A stretch of DNA of 64,000 nt, taken from Hofstenia miamia. Taxonomy: Eukaryota; Xenacoelomorpha; Acoela. The position numbers and the translations under genes were made by a program. The DNA lies in NCBI GenBank assembly GCA_004352715.1, contig SCFE01000040.1, forward strand, positions 1,842,912 to 1,906,911, written 5' to 3'. The notes under the pieces are model-generated. The model had not been told where the DNA came from. It made no database searches and was given only the letters and a program-made list of their open reading frames with translations. Position 1 is the first letter of the stretch, and every line of letters starts with the position of its first letter. This document shows positions 48,131 through 58,255 of the stretch, piece after piece.

Positions 48131-49173
48131 TTTTGATCTAATTATTAAGAAAACTTAGTGGACTTAATTCATGAATAAATTTGTGAATTATACGTAAAGA
48201 TTGATACTGAATAAAGTAACTCGGGGTCAAGATATCATATGATGATCTTCATTGCGTTATGGATACATTTTTTCAATATAATTAAGTGTTCTAAATGCCC
48301 AGTTAAATATTTTTGCTAACGATGAAAGTTCTTGAAATGTGAGATTTTGAAACTAAAACCTTGTAGCCTTAATTTTTCTTTTAAAATATATCGAGTTAAA
48401 TGCTTTACTTAAATCAAGTAAGGCCACCGCTGTGAAAAAATTTTGATTTGTATTTATTTTAATCTTTTCTGTCATTGATAAAATCGCATCAAATGTACTG
48501 AACTTAGGTCGAAATCCAAATTGATTACTTGATGTTATTTTTTTTTCTTAAAAAAATTTGTACTTTTGTGCAGCTAAAGTTTTTCTAATATTTTTAGAAA
48601 TGGTGTGTTATGCTATTTTGTCGATAGTTCAATGGATCCAGTGGTTCTCCTTTTTTATATAACGTTGAAATAACAGATTGCTTTAAATGCGCAGGAAAGT
48701 CATTATTTATAATACTTTGGTTGAACAGATCAGCTTTCTCCAGGTCAGAGTGANAAGTAGGAGAAAATACAAGTTGTTCAAGAGAATAGCAGCAAAAACT
48801 TCTAAAACTGCAGTGTCAGTAGAGTCGAATGCATTCCAGCAGACATTAGGAAGATTGAAGTCACCAAAAACAAGAAAATGAGGACGAATGGAAAAGCAAA
48901 GGTGACGAGAGAGGTAGGTAGACTGGTCATGGAAAGACTCGAACATAGATGATAAATCAGCAAAGGGAATGCGAAAGGCACTTTTCGAAGGAGGGTTGTA
49001 AACGCAGAGCAGAGAAACAATGTGGTCACTGAGAACAACAGCACAGCCACAACAGAAATCGAAGGATAATTAATCGAAAGAAATGGGACGGATGTCAAGG
49101 TTAGGAAGACGAGAGGCAATGAGAACACCACCATGGCGACCACTGGATCGATCCATACGAGAAAGAACTTGGT
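48127..49173 (-). repeat. Duplicate of parts of the adjoining LINE, joined at a single N
   Basis: 48127-48753 repeats 49164-49798 nearly exactly (RT part). 48755-49173 repeats 50368-50793 (endonuclease part). The join is a single N at 48754. The deletion between the two parts and the scattered differences suggest either a collapsed second LINE copy or a haplotype contig inserted by the assembler. Confidence 0.85.
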
Positions 49174-49199
49174 TGATTTTGATCTAATTATTAAGAAAA

Positions 49200-49800
49200 C
49201 TTAGTGGACTTAATTCATGAATAAATTTGTGAATTATACGTAAAGATTGATACTGAATAAAGTAACTCGGGGTCAAGATATCATATGATGATCTTCATTG
49301 CGTTATGGATACATTTTTTCAATATAATTAAGTGTTCTAAATGCCCAGTTAAATATTTTTGCTAACGATGAAAGTTCTTGAAATGTGAGATTTTGAAACT
49401 AAAACCTTGTAGCCTTAATTTTTCTTTTAAAATATATCGAGTTAAATGCTTTACTTAAATCAAGTAAGGCCACCGCTGTGAAAAAATTTTGATTTGTATT
49501 TATTTTAATCTTTTCTGTCATTGATAAAATCGCTTCAAATGTACTGAACTTAGGTCGAAATCCAAATTGATTACTTGATGTTATTTTTTTTCATTAAGAA
49601 ACTTGTACATTTGTGCAGCTAGAAGTTTTTCTAATATTTTTAGAAATGGTGTGTTATGCTATTTTGTCGATAGTTCAATGGATCCAGTGGTTCTCCTTTT
49701 TTATATAACGTTGAAATAACAGATTGCTTTAAATGCGCAGGAAAGTCATTATTTATAATACTTTGGTTGAACAGATCAGCTTTCTCCAGGTCAGAGTGAG
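49200..49800 (-). pseudogene. LINE reverse transcriptase domain, first half
   Basis: From high to low coordinate: FPAHLKQSVISTLYKKGEPL, then NYRQ, a frameshift, then NQFGFRPKFSTFEAILSMTE and LLDLSKAFN. These match RT blocks FP..WK....P.YKKGDP...NYRP, Q.GFR...ST..AI and .LDLSKAFD. The YADD block is missing because the copy breaks near 49170. Confidence 0.75.
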
Positions 49801-50302
49801 CAGAAAGAAGGTTCCATCTCAAATTGGGGAGCTCAGGCTTGGAATGAAGAGAACGCAGGAAGGAATAAGAGTCTAGAAGAGAACCTGACGAGAAGCTGGA
49901 CAGAAAAGAGACTTTGTCAAGTTCCATAAAATTGATAACATCTTCTGTGAGAGAAGCAAGCTTCGGAGTAGCAGTAGTACCAGAATGGCGTTTGTAAAAC
50001 TCCAATTTATTCAAGGAATGCACAGTAAGGGACGAAAAATAGAAAGGAAGAGAAGCACGCTTTTTCCGCCGACGAGGAACATAAGAAGAAATAACTTGAT
50101 GAAAGAAAGTGAACCAATCGTCAACTGAGAAGGAATCACTAAAAACGGGCAGCGAAGATGAGAGAGCAGCATTAAGTGACAGAAAGTCACTGTTAAATCG
50201 AGCATATTGTGGAACAGCCGGATTAGCAGATGGAGAAGTAGAGTTGACAAACAGATTGAAGCTGACGAATAGTGACTTAATGCTGCTTAGCAGGAACAGG
50301 GA
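49801..50302 (-). pseudogene. LINE endonuclease-RT linker region
   Basis: The minus frames give YVPRRRKKRASLPFYFSS, LNKLEFYKRHSGT and LLSAHSDLEKADLFN, typical of the connector between endonuclease and RT (L...K...F..W........KA..FN). It is interrupted by frameshifts and joins directly into the RT block with part of the region missing. Confidence 0.6.
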
Positions 50303-50990
50303 TTACAGATATGTCAAATATGTAATCGGGGTGAGAGCACAGAACCAAATCAAGCAGGGAGGAGCTGAAAGTAGGAGAAAATACAAGTTGTTCAAGAGAA
50401 TAGCAGCAAAAACTTCTAAAACTGCAGTGTCAGTAGAGTCAGTAGAGTCGAACGCATTCCAGCAGACATTAGGAAGATTGAAGTCACCACAAACAAGAAA
50501 ATGAGGACGAATGGAAAAGCCAAGGTGACGAGAGAGGTAGGTAGACTGGTCATGAAAAGACTCGAACATAGATGATAAATCAGCAATGGGAATGCGGAAG
50601 GCACTTTTCGAAGGAGGGTTGTAAACGCAGAGCAGAGAAACAATGTGGTCACTGAGAACAACAGCACAGCCACAACAGAAATCGAAGGATAATGAATCGA
50701 AAGAAATGGGACGGATGTCAAGGTTAGGAAGACGAGAGGCAATGAGAACACCACCATGGCGACCACTGGATCGATCCATACGAGAAAGAACTTTAAGAGT
50801 AGAGTTGGGAAAAACAACACTATCAGCAATGGCAGGATCAAGCCAGGTTTCAGTGATGAAAATGAAGTCAACAGGAGATTGCAAGAAGAAATTGTAAAAG
50901 CTGAGACGACGGTTCAAAGATACAAGACTGTGGGCATTGGCAAGCAATACGGAAAAACCAGAGTTATGGGGAGGAGGAAAATCAGAGTGA
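50303..50990 (-). pseudogene. LINE apurinic endonuclease domain
   Basis: A minus-strand frame of about 214 codons begins LANAHSLVSLNRRLSF, then DFIFITETWLDP (the catalytic E of TETWL), GGVLIASRL, VLSDHIVSLLCVYNPP and VCGDFNLPNVCWN (the GDFN motif). The frame runs out into repeated codons at STDSTD. The SDH motif expected at the C-terminus is lost. This is the best preserved part of the LINE, related to CR1/L2/Jockey-type proteins. Confidence 0.8.
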
Positions 50991-51079
50991 GATAGTCAGT
51001 CACGGCGAGGCGCATTACGGCGGCGGGGACGAAGGCCAAAAGATTTGCGCTCAGATTAAGTTGAAATGAAACTGTTCCC

Positions 51080-51860
51080 TTATTCGTATATGAGATTGTT
51101 GAAATGAAAATTTTCTTCGAATTTAAAATTGAATTTACCCATATTTTCAAAATTTCTGTTTAAAATATTTGCGATATCCTTCTTATTTTTACGTCCTATG
51201 TCATGCTTAATTTCTTCAGTGTGAATATTTAGCCCTTTAGTTTTGCCAATGCTTTTATTAAGAAAATTCCATATTTGGTTAGATTTTTTTGAGCGTTTGA
51301 AGTAATACTTTACTTTAGTCTCGTACCTAGGTTTGCGGCTCTTTTTGATTAATTCTTTAGCGTGCTCATAATTAGTCCAATTAAGATTGATGGGATCCGA
51401 TTTCGCAAGTTCAAAAAGTTTATTTTTCTTAATTATCTCTTCTTTAATCAAGTCGGAATCATGGGGTTTGTTAATGTTAAATAATTTGGTTTGCAGCAGT
51501 GCTCCTTGATATAAGACTTTGGTGATTTCACGCGTGATAAATTTCAGCATACTTTCGGCATGATTAAAATAGTAGGTTAGATCAGAGCATGTTATTCAAG
51601 AGGTCTACAAATTTTTGCTCATTAAATTTGTTAGTCCCTAGAATAAACAACTTTCCTATTTTTTGTTCGAAACTAATGGTTACTAACATAATCGCAAAGA
51701 TTGTGATCACTAAATGACTCAAACACATGGGTTTTATCTTTATTACAACTATCGGATAAAAAATAGTCAATTAAGTTAAAAAATCTGGTTGGATTGGTCT
51801 TATTAATAGTTTGAAGACCAAAAATATCACAAATATGATCAATTGGCTTTTATTCAACTA
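51080..51860 (-). pseudogene. Second LINE: endonuclease end and linker
   Basis: A different LINE from the 49-51 kb copy. The minus reading from 51860 gives TNPTRFFNLIDYFLSD, then ESFSDHNLCDYVSNH (the SDH end of the endonuclease). It continues with a 156-codon open linker, including LIKKSRKPRYETKVKYYFKR and SNQIWNFLNKSIGK, down to 51080. Lysine-rich connectors of this type precede the RT domain in CR1-like elements. Confidence 0.65.
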
Positions 51861-52072
51861 ATGACAAATACAGTCATAAGTCTAAGTATTTACAATAAAT
51901 AATTCTAAAATAAAGGGTAGCAATCAAACAGCATGTGATGAGGGAAGAAGCGACGGTAGAAATTCGGCTGAACATCTGGTGGTGTTAAATTTCCTCTTGT
52001 ATGGTAAAAGTCATATTTGGAGGTTAAAGTAATAATTAACTCGTATGGTGGATGAGACTTATCGTGTATTTT

Positions 52073-53340
52073 TTAATCTTCTTTGAGCATGTCGAATATT
52101 CGATACTCCCTAATTGACCAATGATATTTCCATGATTTGTTCAGGAATTGTTGAATCTGTCGAAGACTTGTGTAGTCACTACCATATATAACTAGACTGT
52201 AACGTATCTTCGACACGATTAAAGATAAAAACACCTCATCGATTGCTTTTATTGAAAAACCTAACTGAAGCAAATTAAGCAATATGTATTGTTTCTTTTA
52301 AAGAGAAGTAATCATTTCATTTACATGTATGTCGAATAAAGGATTGTGTTCAAACGTAGCACCTAGAATACATTTTGATGCATTCTTACAAAGGTCAGTT
52401 GAAATTATGATTGTGATTACACGTTTCTGAACATTTTGGTTTATTTAAAAATGTACCTTCAAATCTAGACCATTGCCTGACATTATCTGCTTCCAGTTGT
52501 GCCGGAAAATTCTCATTATTCACACTGTATTGATTAATATCCTTGTAGGTAACTAGACATATTACTTTTGTATCATCTGAATAAGTGATTAAGTGGGATG
52601 CATTAATGTGTGAAGTGAGACTCCTCGATTTTACATTCCATAAGTTAGGTCCGTTGACGGTGCCCTGGCTTCCTCCCTTGTTGATAGTAATCTAATCAGA
52701 TAAATCGCCTTCGTATGTTATTCTTTGTTTGCGGTCAAGCAAAAAGCCCATTGGCCATTTTTTTATCGTTACCCGCGAGTGGGGTTTCTGCGAGATTTCT
52801 CTGAAGAAAATAATACTTGGATTGATTAAACGCTTTGAAGGGATCAAAAATCATCAGAGACTAATACTACAGATGCGTCCATTAAATACAAAATGGTGTA
52901 CAGTTGAACGCTCAGTAATTTATCATTTGTTGGTCGTTTTGACCCATAAGCAAATTGTAAAAAGTGCAGCCATGGATTTAACTTTGGAATGATACACTGT
53001 GTGCTTACTAGTTGTTTTTCATACCTTCTTCCTAATATATCCGTAACTGCTATGTCTAAAATCATTTCTTGAGCATGGTGTACCACTTTTAGGAACTAAA
53101 GCAATGTTCTGCAGCTTGTGTGCTTTTGGAAAAACACCAGTTCGGAGGCCCAGATTCCAAGCGTGTTGGACAGGCTCAGCTGAGCAATAATAGAAATTTT
53201 TGTACATCCACTACGGTATGTTATCCGCACCCGTAGCAGTTTTCTTGGTATTCTGTAGAATGTATCCAACCATTTCTAGCGATACTTGACAATCTGTATG
53301 AATACTACTAATAAATTGGCAGGGATCAATATATTTGCAA
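52073..53340 (-). pseudogene. Third LINE: decayed reverse transcriptase
   Basis: Blocks in order on the minus strand: QNTKKTATGADNIP (53290-53240); MYKNFYYCSAEPVQHAWNLG with GVFPKAHKLQNIALVPKSG (53207-53090); WLHFLQFAYGSKRPTNDKLL (about 52950); and the C-terminal LSLIVSKIRYSLVIYGS with YRIFDMLKED (52282-52073). These correspond to K..GPD.IP, G.FP..WK...V.P..K, QFAY..KRST.D and L..SKI.Y...I. Stops and frameshifts are frequent and the YADD block is not visible. Confidence 0.65.
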
Positions 53341-54021
53341 TCCGTTGATTTTTGTGCAAAATGAACATTTGCCTCTTCTAAATTGCCAACTATGGCAGCA
53401 ATGTTAACTTTATTTGATATATTCCAACGTGAGAAACTGTTGATATCTTTCCACCATTCTTTTGAGCTTTTTTAATATAGTCTTTTTCATTTTTGACGCG
53501 TTAATCATTTTGTGGATTTTATCCGTCAATTCTTTTCTTTTTATTGGGTTGCGAATTTTTTTTCCGAAACCGCAATTGTACACTCAGGCATTGACAGATC
53601 AAGAAGAGATTTTATAGTTGTTTGAATCAACTCGGTAGCTGAATGAAAAACCTCGTCCCATCGTTGATTACACTGGGCAACAAATATTCAAAAAAATTTT
53701 GTTTCACATAATTTTTTTATTGTTTCTAATAGATTTTTTCCTCCTGATTTCAAATATGTAATTGGATTTCTCCTATCATCACTGGTTTGAAAGTTATGAG
53801 CAATTTTGAAAAATTAATGTTTGTAATTCCAATTCCACTGCATTCAGAATTTAGCAATCAAGTATTCCTGTAGTTGAAAAACAATATATTTTCATTTTAT
53901 TTACAAAACTAAACTAGAAATAGTTTACTTCTAGTCATTTCTGTACTTTTCGTGCCTTATTTCTAAGTTTCTCTGACTTTGCTAAAGAGATCTTCTCCCT
54001 CTTGCAATAGCGGGTTATATC

Positions 54022-55845
54022 CAGGATTACAAATTTTCGGCGGAATTTTTTCTTTTTCGGCGGCGGAAAAAAACATGTTTTCGGCACGAAAAAGTTAATT
54101 TTCGGCGGAAATGAATTACAGTTCAATATCACAGTTAGTTTACAAATCGGCATTGTATTTAATAAAAAGTAGCTTGCTAAGGGTTTCTTCCGTCATGTTG
54201 TTTCTATCTTCGAGGAAAGAGTTTAGAATAGAGAAGAATCGTTCAACACATACTGAAGTGCATGGTGCAAATGAAAACACGTGAATATCCACCGGATTTT
54301 GAATGGAATTGCCCTGGGATTTGGCATATGCCGCCTTAAGTCCATTATTTTTTTCAGAAAGAAACTCAAGCTTTTTCATCGCAATTTCAGCTATCGAATT
54401 TCCGGTTTCTTTTAAGTCGATGAGCTTCTCCCACAGATCTGATAGTTGTTTATATGCCTTTATAACGGTAAAATCACTTGACTGGCTTGCTGATATGAGG
54501 GTGGTAATAAAACCAAGGGCTGCGACATGCCCAACTTTTGTTAAGAACGGCGCCCCATCCGTCAAATCGACGGCTTTCTTTGCCGCTGATGACTCTTTTT
54601 CAGGGATAGTTTTCAGAAATTCTTTGAGTGGTACCCAATTGCTGACAATATAGACCACTGCATTTAACCAGGTACCCCATCGGGTCAAAACGGGAATTGG
54701 AAATTTTTCACGGTTGCCGTTGAAGGTTTTCCATTTTTCCACACGGGAAGGGCACTTTTCGAACACTTTTTTGACATTTTTCACCAATTTATTTACGTCG
54801 TCATTTTTGTCCACAATTGCACTGCAAACCCTCGCCAGCATGTGAGACCAGCACGTGACATGCACCATATCAGGGAACAATGCTTGCAACCCCCGGGCGG
54901 CTACCCCGTTGTATGCGGCCCCATCGGTGATAAAAAGTCGAAATTTTTCGAAATCAGCAGCAAGATTAAGAACGGAAAGAGCCTTCATAATCTTTTGTTG
55001 AACAAATGTACCATTAGGGGGAACTAGCTCCCTGCTGAGTTCAATCAAAAACGGGGAATGGGGTTTTTCACTGTCGAGTTTCCCAATTAAAACGGCATAA
55101 TACTTTTTGCCCCCATGGTCACATTCATCGAATACGATATAAAAATGCGGAAACTCACCAGCAATTTCTCTTAATTTTGCCATCTTCATTTCGAAAGCTT
55201 CCGTGGCGTAAGTATTTCCAAGAGTAACGTCAGATGGTAACGGTCTTTTAAAGCCTTGCTCCAAAAATGTTTTCAACTTTGTGTTTCTGAGTGCCCCAAG
55301 GGGCAATCCTGCACCAACCCAAGCGTCAGTAAAGTTGTAGTTAAAAGAGTCTACATATCGATCTCTTGAAGTAGACATAAACAGAGTCGATTGATTCCCC
55401 TTTTTTAAGTTTACAGCCTTAATGTGGTTAGCCCCAGAAATGTGGTCGGTAATGTGATTGCTCTTGGAGCAGATAAACGATTTCGAACACTTCTGGCAAA
55501 TCACCCTTATTTTCGCCTCGTGCGAATTCAGAATTTCCAAAAATCCATGCTCGCGTACTTTTCTTTTTAAACTCACCATAGAAGAGCTTTTAGTAGCCAT
55601 AGTTATTCTTATTGAATCAGGATTCTTGATTTCCCCTCGCACAATAAATTCTGAAAACAGAGTCAGAATAGTAAACGAATAGTAAAATTGAGCAAACAAT
55701 ACCGTGCAATACGTGTAAAACCAAACTCAAACAGAGTCCCAATTATTTGTTTGCACACATTTTGATTGACAGGCATTTTCGGCGCCACATCCACTTAAAT
55801 CGGCGGATTTCGGCGGCTCGGCGCCGCCGAAAATTTGTAATCCTG
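54022..55845 (-). mobile_element. Intact hAT transposon with CGG-rich ends, 1824 bp
   Basis: The ends CAGGATTACAAATTTTCGGC and GCCGAAAATTTGTAATCCTG are inverted complements. GTTATATC flanks both (54014-54021 and 55846-55853) as a perfect 8-bp duplication. Subterminal DNA on both sides carries repeated TTTCGGCGG words: four on the left and five or so on the right. The single gene inside is uninterrupted. Perfect target repeats and an open frame make this the youngest element in the window and possibly still mobile. It lies in the last exon of the decayed gene 53938-61033. Confidence 0.9.
54140..55600 (-). CDS. hAT-family transposase, CGGBP1-like BED type, intact
   Basis: The start is taken at 55600 (MATKSSSM), because the open frame upstream of it is hydrophobic and unlike the family; from there it is 486 codons. 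Domains: a BED-type zinc finger at about residues 30-60 (CQKCSKS...HITDHISGANH); a helical segment with FTDAWVGAGLPLGALRN; and an RNase-H-like core with IVFDECDHGG (first Asp), LFITDGAAYN (second Asp), CWSHML (C..H) and RWGTWLNA (the RW motif). The C-terminal dimerisation block SVCVERFFSILNSFLEDR holds the catalytic Glu. All expected residues are present with no stop, which suggests activity. The layout of finger plus A.GLPL helix is shared with vertebrate CGGBP1, a domesticated relative. Codon use is less AT-rich than the surroundings, which could reflect recent arrival. Confidence 0.88.
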   Translation of the reverse strand: MATKSSSMVSLKRKVREHGFLEILNSHEAKIRVICQKCSKSFICSKSNHITDHISGANHIKAVNLKKGNQSTLFMSTSRDRYVDSFNYNFTDAWVGAGLPLGALRNTKLKTFLEQGFKRPLPSDVTLGNTYATEAFEMKMAKLREIAGEFPHFYIVFDECDHGGKKYYAVLIGKLDSEKPHSPFLIELSRELVPPNGTFVQQKIMKALSVLNLAADFEKFRLFITDGAAYNGVAARGLQALFPDMVHVTCWSHMLARVCSAIVDKNDDVNKLVKNVKKVFEKCPSRVEKWKTFNGNREKFPIPVLTRWGTWLNAVVYIVSNWVPLKEFLKTIPEKESSAAKKAVDLTDGAPFLTKVGHVAALGFITTLISASQSSDFTVIKAYKQLSDLWEKLIDLKETGNSIAEIAMKKLEFLSEKNNGLKAAYAKSQGNSIQNPVDIHVFSFAPCTSVCVERFFSILNSFLEDRNNMTEETLSKLLFIKYNADL

Positions 55846-56330
55846 GTTATATCACCTCTTCCGATTGGTTCTTATCTTTTCAAAGTTTGCTTGAAAAAGT
55901 TATAGAATGATTCGAAGTCAAGGTTCTGTCGATCATCTTCACAGTGGTTGGAGAAGGATCTCTCAACAAACACCTTAAATGGATCCTCTTTATTATAATC
56001 ATAATGATGATTATCATCAATATCCTCTTTAGATAAAGAGTCCTCAGGTTATTGCACTAAATTACATAGAGTAATTGATATTAGAAATTACTATACCATT
56101 GTATGAGGAAGGGCCTGCATCATCTCCAATAATGTTCCTTGTTATAAAGGAGGCTGCCATGTGGGATTCCTTAACCAGTTCTCGCCTCTGGTAAAAAGTA
56201 CGTGCAGTGCTTTCTGAATGCTCGAAGCTGTAATGAACAGCCTTCATAACTGAATCATCGGCATTACCGGTTAATGTCTCCAATTGTTTCTGAATATACA
56301 ATGGAGTTTAGATTGCCTAAATATAGCATT

Positions 56331-56590
56331 ATTCATGCACCCCTAAGTTACTGCAATATTTAATTTCCATGCACCACTAAGCTATTGCAATATTTTATTT
56401 CCATGCATCACTAAGCTATTGTAATATTTTATTTCCATGCACCACTAAGCTATTGCAATATTTAATTTCCATACACCACTAAGCTATTGCAATATTTAAT
56501 TTCCATGCACCACTAAGCTATTGCAATATTCAATCTCCATGCACCACTAAGCTACTGCAATATTAAATTTCCATGCACTACTTAGAAAAA
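56331..56590. repeat. 34-bp minisatellite, about 7 units
   Basis: The unit reads ATGCACCACTAAGCTATTGC plus AATATTTAATTTCC, repeated about seven and a half times with few changes. It lies in an intron of the decayed minus-strand gene. Confidence 0.9.
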
Positions 56591-57708
56591 ATATTTGCTT
56601 AGCATCAATTTTGAAGTACATGAGTACTTCCCGAAAATATTTGGCTTACCTTCCATGGGAAAGCGACGTAAGCTTCACTGGCTTAATCAATTGCCTAATC
56701 TTATCTGCATTCCTTATTGCTTCATGCACTCTTTCATATATTTGACAATTAATGCTAAGCATGCCAACATATGTGCCAGGGGTTTTAAACCTCAGCAAAT
56801 CTTTTAATTTTCATCGTATTTCGTTTGTTGACATTCCTTCTTTTGAAGTGAAAACTTTATAAATTTCATTTGGAATGACTAAAACACTCCTGAAATCACC
56901 TTGGTCTTCTTTGTTCCAGTGGCTATTTTGGAGCCACATGCCAACAGTAATGTTTTCGACTTTATTGGGCTTGCACCCATTCTGTAATAATATGTAACAA
57001 GTTAAACACTAGTAAAATAACTTGTCATCTTGGTTGGCATATTCAAAGTAATCCATCAAGTTCTAAACATATGTTAATATGTATAGCTTCCTAACAATAA
57101 ATACCTTAAGGCATTCCCGCATTGTCGGAAGGCAACTTGGAGCAATGTCCCTTTCCACTCCTAAAGTGGTTGGTTGCAGTCTTGCAACCCGCGTTATTGT
57201 ATTCTTTACAACTTTATGAGCTAGAGTAGCCTAAGGTTCAGTTGTGCGGACAATGCAAAAAATCGAGAAACTTCTTTTGTTCTCCCATCTTAAGAAGACC
57301 AAAATAAGACTTTGACCAATTCCTTTCCTTTTGAATTTTGGCAACATGTTTAAGAAAGGACCCATTGACGTCCATTTTAGTAAAAGATTGCCTTTGTTCC
57401 ACTACTTCAACAATGAAATTTTCTTAAATGCATAGATCAGCTAAAAGTTAGTAATGCACCACTTCTATGCTAAGCTAAACTATTTATTTTGCATTAATTA
57501 ATGTACATATGAATACAATGCAATAAAATAACAGCTCTTACATAGGACTTAAAATTTGATTTTCGAGATTTGCATCTCTTACTTCCTTTACCATAGGTTC
57601 CATCAAAAAACCTCATGCTCATCATTTTGATATGTTTGAAGCAGATCAAGAATTCTTTGCTTAAATTCAATTTAGGTTGTTCAATCGGCCTGATTTCAGT
57701 AGGAAAAC

Positions 57709-58220
57709 CAGGGATCGGACAAATTGAATTGGAGTACATCCAATCAATTAGCAGGATATTCAATTAATGAATTGCAATTGGCAGCTTCGCCAATCAATTA
57801 ATTGCAATTAATTTATTTCATTCTAAGTGATTATAAAACGAAGTATATTATAATTCACTGAACAAACGTTTTTTAAATAAACACATGAACTCTTTTTAAA
57901 AACTAAAAAGGCCCACGAAAAGCAGTTATTTGCGCGGAGATTGATTTCATTACGCAACGCGTTAATACGAAGAAATCGTTAACAAAATTCATTTTATTAA
58001 TGGGCCCAGCATCGACTGGGTCTTGCTCTTTGTTGATTGACAAATGGGTAGCAAATCTCTTAGCAGTATTAAATCTAGTTCCGTAGCTTCTAAATAGATA
58101 TTGTGCTTGAGACAGCCGTATCAGTTTCTTAATTAATATGCAACTTTATATATTAAATGTATTTTTTATGTTCAATCACTTCAAAATATTCAAATTTGTA
58201 TTCCCTAAAGACGCGACGCC

Positions 58221-58255
<35 letters not shown>

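Noticed and set aside
50303-50995. Plus-strand and alternate minus-strand open frames over the LINE endonuclease
   Set aside because: Shadows of the endonuclease frame; no motif in them.
54303-54653. Plus-strand open frame of 116 codons inside the hAT
   Set aside because: Shadow of the intact transposase on the other strand.
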